Shown: positions 23,700-31,367 of the stretch, one piece after another
Numbering within the stretch: position 1 is the stretch's first letter
Layout: each line of letters begins with the position of its first letter
Source: SLST01 sp964458555
GTDB taxonomy: Bacteria; Spirochaetota; Spirochaetia; DSM-27196; SLST01
Assembly: GCA_964458555.1 (NCBI GenBank)
Contig: CAYWJH010000023.1
Span: forward strand, 1-37,724
DNA: 37,724 nt
Direction of reading: 5' to 3'
The notes under the pieces: generated by a model
Told to the model about the DNA's origin: nothing
The model's input: only the letters and a program-made list of their open reading frames with translations
The model's database searches: none
Position numbers and translations under genes: made by a program

Positions 23700-23795
23700 G
23701 AAGGTACTCCAGGTAGTAGTATTCGCATGGTCTGCCCCAAGTCGTAACACGCGACGAAGAGGAAGTCAAATGAATCAAACAAAGTCTTGAGCGCT

Positions 23796-23823
23796 TGCTT
23801 GCTGACGGTACGGGGTGTACACT
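23796..23823 (+). promoter_or_regulatory. promoter of the DtxR-type regulator gene
   Basis: TTGCTT, a 17-base spacer and TACACT (23818-23823) form a sigma-70-type promoter. The -10 overlaps the perfect palindrome GTGTACAC (23815-23822), a possible repressor contact. The first in-frame ATG (23830) is six bases after the -10, so the mRNA would be leaderless or nearly so. The feo promoter must lie in the same 130-base divergent interval; TTGACT-17-TACGAC on the minus strand is a weaker candidate. Confidence 0.55.
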
Positions 23824-23829
23824 ACGGAT

Positions 23830-24291
23830 ATGGCTGGTGCCGCGACGATGAAGTCGCTGACCGAAACGATGCAGATGTACCTGAAGGCGATCCACGAGAT
23901 CCAGGCGCGCAAGGGCGCCGCGCGCGTGACCGATATCGCCTCCGAGCTGGGGGTGAAGAAGGGCTCGGTCAGCGTCGCGCTGCGGTCACTGGCCGACCGT
24001 GGGCTCGTTCACTACGCGCCGTACGACGTGTCGACGCTCACCGACGACGGCAGAGCGATCGCCGAAGAGCTCGATCGGCGCTACCGGATCCTCTGCGACT
24101 TCTTCGAGTCGGTCCTCGGCATCGACGGGCAGAGCGCGCACGAGCAGGCGTGCGACCTCGAGCATCACATCTCCGGCGAGCTGCACGACCGGCTCGTCGG
24201 CTTCGTCGAGTACTACCAGACGTGCGCCGCGACGAAGTTCCGCTGGAACGCCGATCTCGGGGGGTTCTGCGTCGATCCGGACGACGAGTAG
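23830..24291 (+). CDS. DtxR/IdeR-type metal-dependent regulator (probable Fe2+ sensor)
   Basis: A 153-residue DtxR-family repressor: winged helix (VTDIASELGVKKGSVSVALRSLADRGLV) then a dimerisation domain. Aligned by eye to DtxR, the primary metal site is kept: Met in ETMQMYLKAI (Met10), and Cys, Glu and His in HEQACDLEHH (Cys102, Glu105, His106). This is the iron-type set rather than the manganese-type MntR set. Two ancillary-site residues seem replaced (His79 by Tyr, Glu83 by Cys), and there is no C-terminal SH3 domain. The C-terminus adds two further cysteines. The start may be 23830 or 23848 (MKSLTETMQ, the common family start). Divergence from feoABC suggests it represses that operon when iron is plentiful. 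Confidence 0.9.
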   Translation: MAGAATMKSLTETMQMYLKAIHEIQARKGAARVTDIASELGVKKGSVSVALRSLADRGLVHYAPYDVSTLTDDGRAIAEELDRRYRILCDFFESVLGIDGQSAHEQACDLEHHISGELHDRLVGFVEYYQTCAATKFRWNADLGGFCVDPDDE

Positions 24292-24362
24292 CCGAGCGGG
24301 ACGCCAGCCCGCACATCGGCCAGAATCGAACCACGCGGGGTGTCGCCGCCGTCCTTCCTCGG

Positions 24363-24368
24363 TATACT
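24363..24368 (+). promoter_or_regulatory. -10 element TATACT of the M3 oligopeptidase gene
   Basis: TATACT lies six bases before the ATG at 24375 and no Shine-Dalgarno sequence is present, which predicts a leaderless transcript. The -35 is weak. Confidence 0.5.
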
Positions 24369-24374
24369 TCCGGG

Positions 24375-26432
24375 ATGAGCAATCCGTTCCTCGATACCTC
24401 GTTCCTTCCCGACTGGAGTCGGCTGACCCCGGACCACGTCGCGCCGGCGGTGGACCAGGCGCTCGACCGGGCGCAGCGTTCGATCGACACGATCGCTGCG
24501 ACCTCACACGACGAGCTCGCCTACGAGAACACGTTCGCGGCGCTCGATGCGGCCACCGAGCCGATCATGAGCGTCTGGCGGAAAGTCGGGCACCTGGACA
24601 GCGTCGCGAACTCGCCGGAGCTGCGAGAGGCGTACAACGCGATGCTGCCCAGGGTGACCGAGTTCATGACGTCGGTCACGCTGAACGACGAGCTCTACGC
24701 GACCCTGTCGGCGGCAGCGGATACCACGGCTGTGCAAGCGCTCACGGGCGCGCGCAAGCGTCATGTGGAGGAGACGCTCGCCGACTTCCGACAGGACGGG
24801 GCCGAGCTCCCGCCGGAGAAGAAGGCGCGCATGACTGAGCTCCGGCAGAAGCTCGCGCAGAAGACGCAGAGGTTCAGCGAGCACGTCCTCGACTCCACCA
24901 ACGCGTACGAGAAGGTCATCGAGGACGAGGCGATGCTCGCGGGCCTGCCCGAATCGGCGAAGGCGGCCGCCCGCGAGAGCGCGAAGGGCAAGGGGTACGG
25001 GAGCGACGAGAAGCCGGCGTGGCGATTCACGCTCCATATTCCATCGATCCTGCCGGTGCTCCAGTACCTCGACGACGACGACGTCCGCAGGGAGATCTTC
25101 GAGGCGTTCGTCGCGATCGGCGCGCAGGGCGACTACGACAACACGCAGCTCATCCGGGAGATCCTCGCGCTGCGCCAGGTGGAGGCGGACCTGCTCGGCA
25201 AGCCGCAGTTCGCCGACGTTCACCTCGAGCGGCGCATGGCGAAGAACGGCCGAACGGCGCTGCGCTTCGTGGAGGATCTTCACGATCGCGTGGTCGGTCA
25301 GTTCGAGCGCGAGATTGCCGAGCTCGAGCGATTCGCGGCCGGCGGCGAGGAACAACCGCGGCATCTCGAGGCGTGGCAGATTCGCTACTGGCAGGAGAAG
25401 CTTCGCAAGGAGCGCTTCGACATTGACGAGGAGGAGCTGCGCCCGTACTTCCCCATCGACAACGTGATCTCCGGTCTCTTTGATCTCGCCGGCCGGTTGT
25501 TCGGGATCGATGTCGTGGAAAAGACCGGCGACGACAAGCCTTCGGTTTGGCACCCGGACGTGCGCTTCTACGAGCTGCGCGACGCGGCGATCGGGCGTCA
25601 CCTTGGGTCATTCTACGCCGACTGGCACCCGCGCGAATCGAAGCGCGCCGGCGCGTGGTTCAACTACCTCTCTACCGGTGCGCGGCGCGACGGTGCCGAC
25701 GAGCCGCATCTGGGGCTCATCTGTGCGAACCTGACCGCGCCGGTGGGCGACGAGCCGGCGCTCATTACGCACCGCGAGGTCCAGACGATCTTCCACGAGT
25801 TCGGGCATCTGCTGCACCATCTGCTCGGCGACGTGGAGGTGAAGTCGCTGAACGGCGTGAACGTCGCGTGGGACTTCGTCGAGCTCCCCTCGCAGATCAT
25901 GGAGAACTGGACGTGGCAGCGCGAGAGTCTCGACCTCTTTGCCCGCCACTACACGACCGGGGAGCGGATCCCCGACGACCTCTTCGACCGCATGATCCGG
26001 GCGCGGAACTTCATGTCGGCGTCGACGATGATGCGTCAGCTCTCGTTCGCAAAGCTCGACCTCGAGCTGCACGTCAACTACGCGAAGCACAAGGACGCCG
26101 ACCTCGACGAGCGTCTCGACGAGTTGCTCGCGACCTACCGCGCGCCGACGCCCACGAAGTTCCCCACCAACGTCCGCTCGTTTAACCATCTCTTCTCGGA
26201 CGCGGTCGGATACGCAGCCGGCTACTACAGCTACAAGTGGGCGGAGGTCCTCGAGGCCGACGCGTTCACGCGCTTCCTGAACGAGGGAGTCCTCGACGAG
26301 GCGGTGGGCAGGGAACTGCGCGAAAAGATTCTCAGCCGCGGAAACACGGCAGACCCGGCGGAGCTATTCCGCGATTTCGTGGGCCGCGATCCGGACCCGG
26401 AGGCGCTCCTCGTCAGAGACGGGCTCGCGTAG
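24375..26432 (+). CDS. M3-family zinc oligopeptidase (oligopeptidase A/Dcp-like)
   Basis: A 685-residue cytoplasmic metallopeptidase that trims short peptides, including cleaved signal peptides. The zinc motif HEFGH is at 474-478 and the third ligand Glu503 is in WDFVELPSQ, with the same 25-residue spacing as in thimet oligopeptidase. The N-terminal half is helical (PFLDTSFLPDWSRLTPDHVAPAVDQAL), as in PrlC/Dcp, and the C-terminal GYAAGYYSYKWAEVLEADAF is the conserved substrate-binding loop. The length is normal for the family. The start at 24375 matches the family N-terminus and sits just after a -10 hexamer. It stands as its own transcription unit after the DtxR-type gene. Confidence 0.95.
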   Translation: MSNPFLDTSFLPDWSRLTPDHVAPAVDQALDRAQRSIDTIAATSHDELAYENTFAALDAATEPIMSVWRKVGHLDSVANSPELREAYNAMLPRVTEFMTSVTLNDELYATLSAAADTTAVQALTGARKRHVEETLADFRQDGAELPPEKKARMTELRQKLAQKTQRFSEHVLDSTNAYEKVIEDEAMLAGLPESAKAAARESAKGKGYGSDEKPAWRFTLHIPSILPVLQYLDDDDVRREIFEAFVAIGAQGDYDNTQLIREILALRQVEADLLGKPQFADVHLERRMAKNGRTALRFVEDLHDRVVGQFEREIAELERFAAGGEEQPRHLEAWQIRYWQEKLRKERFDIDEEELRPYFPIDNVISGLFDLAGRLFGIDVVEKTGDDKPSVWHPDVRFYELRDAAIGRHLGSFYADWHPRESKRAGAWFNYLSTGARRDGADEPHLGLICANLTAPVGDEPALITHREVQTIFHEFGHLLHHLLGDVEVKSLNGVNVAWDFVELPSQIMENWTWQRESLDLFARHYTTGERIPDDLFDRMIRARNFMSASTMMRQLSFAKLDLELHVNYAKHKDADLDERLDELLATYRAPTPTKFPTNVRSFNHLFSDAVGYAAGYYSYKWAEVLEADAFTRFLNEGVLDEAVGRELREKILSRGNTADPAELFRDFVGRDPDPEALLVRDGLA

Positions 26433-26462
26433 GAGCGCGCCCGGTTGGCGTCGCCCGCCGGT

Positions 26463-26497
26463 CGTGTCAGCCGGTGGTCCGCCGTGTCAGCCGGTGG
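26463..26497. repeat. 20-base-period direct repeat, two copies
   Basis: A 15-base unit, CGTGTCAGCCGGTGG, occurs at 26463-26477 and again at 26483-26497. It duplicates the end of the UroD-like gene including its stop codon, and looks like a small local duplication at the 3' end. Confidence 0.7.
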
Positions 26498-27722
26498 CCC
26501 GCTCCACTTCCGCCCGCGCGATCTGCGACCAGCGGTCGAAGCGCTCCGGGTGATGCTCGCACGTGTGGGTGTCCTTGAGGATCATCTCGAGCGCGCAGTC
26601 GTTCGCGAGCGCGAGGTCGATCGTTCGGCGTACGTACGCGCGGATCGCCTCCTCGTCGAACTCGCCCACGAGGTCCATGGGCCTCGGTTTCCAGCTGAAG
26701 ATGTAGTTCGGCCCCAGCTCCTCGGCGGCGAGGCGGACGTCCGCCCACGGCGAGATGGACAGCCGCCGGATGCCCGGGATGGAAAAGACCATGCCCAGCC
26801 GGTCGGTCAGCGGCTCGCAGCACCCGTAGCCGGTGAGCGCGAACGGCTCGAGCAGCTGCCGCTCGTAGCGCAGCGCAAAGTCCTCGTGCTGCGCGGGACC
26901 GACCTGCGCGAGCTCCTGGCTCTCCGCGCTCGCCCACATGTCGTCCGGGCGAATCCGTTCGGGGTCGTAGTCGGGGAGCGGGATCTCGTCGGTGTACCCA
27001 ACGCCACCGGAGCTGTGGTAGGTGCCGTCGTTGTTGAGCGAGAGGAGGTTCAGCTCGCGGTACTGCTCGAGGACCGCCTGGTGACCCCGCACGAAGAAGC
27101 GCATCGTCTCGTGCAGGAAGTCGGGGTCCTCGAACATGTCGATCATCATCTGCTCGAGTCCGCGAAGCTTCGTGTACTGCGCCATGAGATGATAGGAGAT
27201 GTGCGCGACTCCCTTCACGCGAACCTCAAGGATGCCGTCGAACAGCTCGTGCGCGAGCGCGACCCGCCGGTTGGTCTCGCGCTCGTCGTGGGTGATCACA
27301 GGCGTGTGCATCTTCTCGAGGTCGTCGCGTGTGTTCAGGACGGGACGGAATCGCCACGCGCCGCGCTCGGTGGTGGACGGGTCGTTCTCGGCTTCCAGCC
27401 CCCATCCGCTCGATTCGACCGCCTTGTGCACGACCCAGTCGCCTTCGATGACGGTGTCGTCGGCGAAGTGTTCTTGGTGGTAAATCCGCCGCCGGAGGTT
27501 CTGCTCGATCGCCCGCGCCTCGGCGTCCTCGCAGACGAGCGACGATGCGGGCATGAGCTCGGTCCAGCCGCCCTCCGGGAAGAGCAGGATCATCGGGCGT
27601 TGCGGATGCAGCGAGTTGTGCGCCTTCCACAGCCGACGGCGCTCACCCTGGACGGGCAGCGCGGCGATCTCTGCAACGCGACCGGCGAGGTCGCGGAGCA
27701 CGGCGCGATCGTGAGGTTCCAT
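26487..27722 (-). CDS. uroporphyrinogen decarboxylase/MtaA-like protein (not HemE)
   Basis: A 411-residue protein of the UroD-like TIM-barrel superfamily, resembling the corrinoid methyltransferase branch (MtaA/CmuA-like) more than HemE. Features: RRRLWKAHNSLHPQRPMILLFPEGGW near the N-terminus, YGCCEPLTDRLG (Cys301-Cys302) and, near the end, LKDTHTCEHHPERFDRW. The cysteines and the nearby His are candidates for the zinc site that activates a thiol acceptor. MEPHDRAVLRDL (27722) is the likely start: it matches related proteins and follows TATCCT by six bases; a start at 27761 is also open. It is divergent from an AraC regulator, suggesting an inducible demethylation pathway (inference). Substrate unknown. 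Confidence 0.85.
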   Translation of the reverse strand: MEPHDRAVLRDLAGRVAEIAALPVQGERRRLWKAHNSLHPQRPMILLFPEGGWTELMPASSLVCEDAEARAIEQNLRRRIYHQEHFADDTVIEGDWVVHKAVESSGWGLEAENDPSTTERGAWRFRPVLNTRDDLEKMHTPVITHDERETNRRVALAHELFDGILEVRVKGVAHISYHLMAQYTKLRGLEQMMIDMFEDPDFLHETMRFFVRGHQAVLEQYRELNLLSLNNDGTYHSSGGVGYTDEIPLPDYDPERIRPDDMWASAESQELAQVGPAQHEDFALRYERQLLEPFALTGYGCCEPLTDRLGMVFSIPGIRRLSISPWADVRLAAEELGPNYIFSWKPRPMDLVGEFDEEAIRAYVRRTIDLALANDCALEMILKDTHTCEHHPERFDRWSQIARAEVERATG

Positions 27723-27728
27723 GCGGTG

Positions 27729-27734
27729 AGGATA
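27729..27734 (-). promoter_or_regulatory. -10 element TATCCT of the UroD-like gene
   Basis: TATCCT on the minus strand ends six bases before the ATG at 27722, and no ribosome binding site is present, consistent with a leaderless mRNA. No clear -35 is visible. Confidence 0.4.
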
Positions 27735-27829
27735 GGCGCTCGCATTCGCCGGGGCGTTCATCTGCTTTCGCCGGGAACGGATACCCGCAGAGGCAGGAGA
27801 CCGCAGGCCGCGACGGGTGGAGTGCCCAA

Positions 27830-27838
27830 TGCTATAAT
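27830..27838 (+). promoter_or_regulatory. extended -10 promoter of the AraC gene
   Basis: The consensus hexamer TATAAT (27833-27838) is preceded by TGC, an extended -10, and no good -35 is seen. The ATG of the regulator begins eight bases later, again predicting little or no leader. Confidence 0.6.
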
Positions 27839-27846
27839 CCCGACCA

Positions 27847-28782
27847 ATGCGCGTTCGCGATGAGTACACGGTGAGCGCCGGTGACCCGGATCTCGCCGAG
27901 CTGCCGGAGATCGTCATGTTCGGCGACGCGCATCACCGCCGCGCCGAGCAGAGGCTGGGGCCGCACTACAACCCGGGTATCGAGATCTGTCTCAGCAGAT
28001 CGGGCGTCTACCGCTGGGACGTCGAAGGACACGCGGTCGAGATCCGTCCGGGCGAGCTCTCGGTCACGCGGCCGTGGCAGCGACACTCCGGTCAGAACAG
28101 CGCGCTCGGCCCGGGACGGCTCGCGTGGATCATCCTCGCCGCCGGTGGGGCGGGATCGGTGGAAGCCCCGCTTCTCGAGTCGCTGCTGGGGCCGGACGCC
28201 ACCCCCGTCCTCGGCGCGTTTGCGGCGAGCTCTCGCTCGTACCTCGGGGCTGTGCCGGAGGCGGTGCACGTCTTCGATCGTCTGCGAACGGAAGTGCCGG
28301 CCGCGCAGGCCGGGGTGCGCGATTCGAGCGCGTCCGGCCACGGCGGTCTGGGACGGATCGCCGCGGTCCGCGCCGAGCTCGCGCGTTTGCTCGTGCTCGT
28401 CGCGCGGTGCCTGAGCGCGGGCTCGCCGCAGATTCGCGAACGCGACCCCATCCCGCCCGCGGTGGTGCGCGTGCTCACGCGCGTCGCCGAACACCCGCAG
28501 AACCCGTGGACCGCCGCGGACATGGCGGACGACGCGGGGCTCGGCTTGACCGCGTTCACCGAATGGTGTCGGCGCGCGACGGGCCGGTCGCCCCGGTGGT
28601 ACGTGCTCGCCTCGCGGCTCGAGCGAGCGCGCTCGATGCTCGCGACGACCTCGCTTCCGGTGACGCACGTCGCGCTCGAGAACGGGTTCGCCTCGTCGCA
28701 GCACTTCTCGTCGGCGTTTCGCAAGCTCTACGGCGAGTCACCGAGCGAGTTCCGCTCCGGCAGCTCCGGCGTGTACGCGTAG
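27847..28782 (+). CDS. AraC-family regulator with cupin sensor domain
   Basis: A 311-residue AraC/XylS regulator. The N-terminal cupin (about 20-100) contains LGPHYNPGIEICLSRSGVYRWDVEG and IRPGELSVTRPWQRHS, the usual sensor fold. The C-terminal 100 residues hold two helix-turn-helix units (TAADMADDAGLGLTAFTEWCRRATG and PVTHVALENGFASSQHFSSAFRKLYGESPSEFR). It is divergent from the UroD-like gene with 124 bases between starts, so control of that gene is likely. Its last 55 bases overlap the 3' end of the convergent desaturase gene. Confidence 0.93.
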   Translation: MRVRDEYTVSAGDPDLAELPEIVMFGDAHHRRAEQRLGPHYNPGIEICLSRSGVYRWDVEGHAVEIRPGELSVTRPWQRHSGQNSALGPGRLAWIILAAGGAGSVEAPLLESLLGPDATPVLGAFAASSRSYLGAVPEAVHVFDRLRTEVPAAQAGVRDSSASGHGGLGRIAAVRAELARLLVLVARCLSAGSPQIRERDPIPPAVVRVLTRVAEHPQNPWTAADMADDAGLGLTAFTEWCRRATGRSPRWYVLASRLERARSMLATTSLPVTHVALENGFASSQHFSSAFRKLYGESPSEFRSGSSGVYA

Positions 28783-29762
28783 TCGGGGTCGTCGCGCTGC
28801 CTCTTCAGGATGCCGATTATCTCCCGCCACGTAGCGACGATTCCCCGCGGTGGGGGTGGGAGCTCGTGGCGTATGAGCCGATGCAGTCGATGCAGGCGGT
28901 AGCACGGCACCGCGGCGTACATGTGGTGCTCGGTGTGGTAGTTCATGTGCCAGTAGAGAAAGCGCACGATCGGGTTCAGCGTGAAGGTGCGGCAGCAGAG
29001 CCGGAAGTCGTCGACGTTATCGCGCAGCCCGATGTGCTGCGTCTCGTTGCACAGGAACTCGAGCCAGCGAGCGTAGAAGATGGCGAAGGTCACGAGGACG
29101 GCGAGCTGCCACGTTCCGGTGGCGAAGGAGACGGTCACGATCGTCGCATGGCCGAGCAGGAAGAGCCGATTCCACCAGCGTAGACGCCGCTGCGCATCGG
29201 GCCCGTCCTCCTCGAAGTTGTCGCGAACCCAGTCGCTCGTGTATCGACCGGCCGCCTTGACGATCGCGCCCTTCGTGCGCTGGTAGATGCCGATGGGGTC
29301 GACGATCGCGATCTTCAGGTAGTCGCGCAGCCGCATGCGGATGGGAAGCCGTACCTCGCGGTCGCGCGGTGGGTGGAGCGTGTAGAGATGATGGCGTGTG
29401 TGGCTCGCCTTGAACTCGACCGGATCGAACCACCCGAGGAAGCTGTACACGTAGAGGAAAAGCGTTCCCAGCCATCGTGTGCGAAAAACGGTGTAGTGGA
29501 CGAGCTCGTGAAAGCCGTTGAGCAGGAACGCCCAGACGGTGCCGTGCAGAAAGACGAGCGCGACCACGCCCCAGACCGGGAACCGACCGGCCTCCGCCGC
29601 GTCCCAGGCGATCCAACTCGCGGTCCCGGTCGCCGCGACGACGAGCAGGAAGCCGAGCGCCTGTACGAGCGCGGGCCCGTCTCGCCGGTCGGTGAGCCGG
29701 CGCAGCTCCTCGCGCGGGATAGGAACGCGGTACCACTGAACACGATTTGCAGCCTGTGCCAT
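28728..29762 (-). CDS. membrane fatty-acid desaturase-like di-iron protein
   Basis: A 344-residue integral membrane di-iron enzyme. The three histidine boxes are complete: HELVH (85-89), HTRHH (121-125) and HTEHH (276-280, within MNYHTEHHMYAAVPCYRLHRLH). An extra NETQH (239-243) also fits the family. Hydrophobic helices lie at about 32-52, 62-82, 95-110, 200-230 and around 262. Such enzymes use O2 to desaturate or hydroxylate acyl chains or other lipids; specificity is unknown. The ATG at 29762 comes 6-8 bases after TAGTAT/TATAGT with no ribosome binding site. The 3' end overlaps the AraC gene by 55 bases in antisense orientation. Confidence 0.92.
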   Translation of the reverse strand: MAQAANRVQWYRVPIPREELRRLTDRRDGPALVQALGFLLVVAATGTASWIAWDAAEAGRFPVWGVVALVFLHGTVWAFLLNGFHELVHYTVFRTRWLGTLFLYVYSFLGWFDPVEFKASHTRHHLYTLHPPRDREVRLPIRMRLRDYLKIAIVDPIGIYQRTKGAIVKAAGRYTSDWVRDNFEEDGPDAQRRLRWWNRLFLLGHATIVTVSFATGTWQLAVLVTFAIFYARWLEFLCNETQHIGLRDNVDDFRLCCRTFTLNPIVRFLYWHMNYHTEHHMYAAVPCYRLHRLHRLIRHELPPPPRGIVATWREIIGILKRQRDDPDYAYTPELPERNSLGDSP

Positions 29763-29768
29763 GGCGGA

Positions 29769-29776
29769 ATACTATA
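29769..29776 (-). promoter_or_regulatory. -10 element of the desaturase gene (TATAGT/TAGTAT)
   Basis: The minus-strand sequence TATAGTAT offers two overlapping -10 hexamers, whose ends lie eight and six bases before the desaturase ATG. There is no Shine-Dalgarno sequence. Confidence 0.45.
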
Positions 29777-29884
29777 CCGAATTGATCGGGAACGCGTACA
29801 CGAGGTTTCGGCGACGACCGGTGCACGCGGGGCGCGACCGGCTGCGGCGATGCACCTGCGTTCGCCCAAAACCTCACCGAGCGT

Positions 29885-29890
29885 TACCTT
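29885..29890 (+). promoter_or_regulatory. -10-like element TACCTT of the DUF1801 gene
   Basis: TACCTT ends six bases before the ATG at 29897. It is a weaker match to consensus than its counterparts in this window, but the spacing is the same and no ribosome binding site is visible. Confidence 0.3.
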
Positions 29891-29896
29891 CTGCTC

Positions 29897-30352
29897 ATGA
29901 CCTACGACGCGGAATCGGTTGCCGACTACGTGAGCCAGATCCCGGACGATCGACGCGGAGCGTTCGAGCGGCTGCTCGAGGCGGTGCGCACCAGTATCCC
30001 GCACGGCTTCGAAGAGTGCATGTCGTACGGATACCCTTCATTCGCGGTACCGCATTCGATCTACCCTCCCGGCTACCACTGCAAGCCGGAGGAGCCGGTG
30101 CCGTTCCTTTCGCTGGGGAACCAGAAGGGTTTCATCGGCTTCTACCATATGGCCATCTACACGAGGCCGGATCTGCTCGCGTGGTTCCAGGGCGAATGGG
30201 CGAAGCGCGAGATCGGGAAGCTCGACATGGGCAAGAGCTGCATTCGGCTCAAGAAGCTCGACGCGATTCCCTACGACCTGCTCGGCGAGCTGTGCACGAA
30301 GATCTCTGTCCACGAATGGATCGAAACGTACGAGCGCGAGATCAAGCGCTGA
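29897..30352 (+). CDS. DUF1801-domain protein
   Basis: A 151-residue soluble protein of the DUF1801 (YdhG-like) family. The conserved core is present: ADYVSQIPDDRRGAFERLLEAVR, PHGFEECMSYGYPSFAV, PFLSLGNQKGFIGFYHM and CIRLKKLDAIPYDLL, with a KL-x-MGKSCIRLKK stretch typical of the group. The molecular function is unknown; the fold resembles the frataxin-like YdhG structures. Single-gene unit between the divergent desaturase and the convergent esterase; its last 11 bases overlap the esterase 3' end. Confidence 0.9.
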   Translation: MTYDAESVADYVSQIPDDRRGAFERLLEAVRTSIPHGFEECMSYGYPSFAVPHSIYPPGYHCKPEEPVPFLSLGNQKGFIGFYHMAIYTRPDLLAWFQGEWAKREIGKLDMGKSCIRLKKLDAIPYDLLGELCTKISVHEWIETYEREIKR

Positions 30353-31196
30353 GCAGCCACCTCACCATCGCCTCGCTCCACCCCCGCAGCCGCTCGTCGT
30401 CGAGCGCGAGCCCCACTCCGTGGCGGCCGTGCTCGTAGACGTGGAGCTCCACCGGAACGCCGTGTTCGACGCACGCCTGCGCGTAGAGCAGCGAGTGCGA
30501 TACCGGCACGACCGGGTCGTCCGCCGTGTGGAAGAGGAAAGCCGGGGGTGACCCGGCGCTCACGTGCAGGTGGCTCGAGAGCTGCCGCCTGAGGTCAGGG
30601 GCGGGGTCGGTTCCGAGCAGCGCTTCGAGGCTGCCCACGTGCGCATCCTCGCCCAGGCTGATCACCGGGTAGCCCAGGATCGCGCGATGAGGGCGTGCGG
30701 AGACGGAGGCGGCGAGCTCGTCGGTCGGGTCGTGATAGAGGTCGGGCTGCGTCGCGACGAGCGAGGCGAGGTGGCCGCCGGCGCTGAAGCCCATGATCCC
30801 GATGCGTTGCGGGTCGATGCCGTACCGGGCGGACCGCGAGCGAAGGACCCGCATCGCGCGCGTGGCGTCCGCGTAGGGTGCCGGGTGCCGGTCGGGCGCG
30901 ACGCGGTAGGTGAGCACGGCGGCGACCACGCCGTGCATCGCGAGCAGCTGCGCCAACGGCTGTCCCTCGTGGCGGGCCTGCAGGTGGTATCCCCCACCCG
31001 GGCAGACGAGAACCGCCTGCCGCGGGTCGCCGAGCGCGTCTGGGTCGTCCTCCGGGGGCCAGGACGCCGGGCAGGTGATCCGGATCATCGGCCGATAGTC
31101 CGGATTGCTCCCGTTGTTCGGCGAGCCGTCGGGCCACAGCTCGATCGTCTCGTTGGGGAAGAGCGGGTGGGGGGAAGGCGGGGTGTTGGGTGCCAT
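30342..31196 (-). CDS. alpha/beta-hydrolase, acetyl-esterase/BD-FAE-like
   Basis: A 284-residue serine hydrolase. Oxyanion loop CPGGGYH (65-71), nucleophile Ser138 in GFSAGGH, acid Asp226 or Asp227 in HTADDPVVP, and His259 in GRHGVGL. The opening IELWPDGSPN resembles xylan-associated esterases and BD-FAE-type feruloyl/acetyl esterases. No signal peptide, so intracellular. The ATG at 31196 has GAAAGGAGCACGAC directly upstream; an earlier frame to 31232 is not supported. A role in removing acetyl or similar groups from imported oligosaccharides is plausible but not shown. Confidence 0.9.
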   Translation of the reverse strand: MAPNTPPSPHPLFPNETIELWPDGSPNNGSNPDYRPMIRITCPASWPPEDDPDALGDPRQAVLVCPGGGYHLQARHEGQPLAQLLAMHGVVAAVLTYRVAPDRHPAPYADATRAMRVLRSRSARYGIDPQRIGIMGFSAGGHLASLVATQPDLYHDPTDELAASVSARPHRAILGYPVISLGEDAHVGSLEALLGTDPAPDLRRQLSSHLHVSAGSPPAFLFHTADDPVVPVSHSLLYAQACVEHGVPVELHVYEHGRHGVGLALDDERLRGWSEAMVRWLLSA

Positions 31197-31320
31197 GTCG
31201 TGCTCCTTTCGTCGCGCCCTGCGCGTGGACACGCGGTACGGGACGCCCGCGCATCGGCCTCCATTCTACCAACGTCGCCTTCCCGGTGCACGCGGTCTGC
31301 CTCGCTCTCTCCGCCGGCGT

Positions 31321-31349
31321 TTGACCGCCGTTACGACGGGGCCTATGAT
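31321..31349 (+). promoter_or_regulatory. promoter of fhs
   Basis: TTGACC (31321-31326), a 17-base spacer and TATGAT (31344-31349) form a near-consensus sigma-70 promoter. The predicted start at about 31356 gives a leader of roughly a dozen bases with AAGGGGG before the ATG at 31368. Confidence 0.7.
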
Positions 31350-31367
31350 GGATGCAAGGGGGCTGCC

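Noticed and set aside
24292..24330. Small GCGGG/CCCGC hairpin after the DtxR-type gene as a terminator.
   Set aside because: Five-pair stem without a following T-run; common by chance in this base composition.
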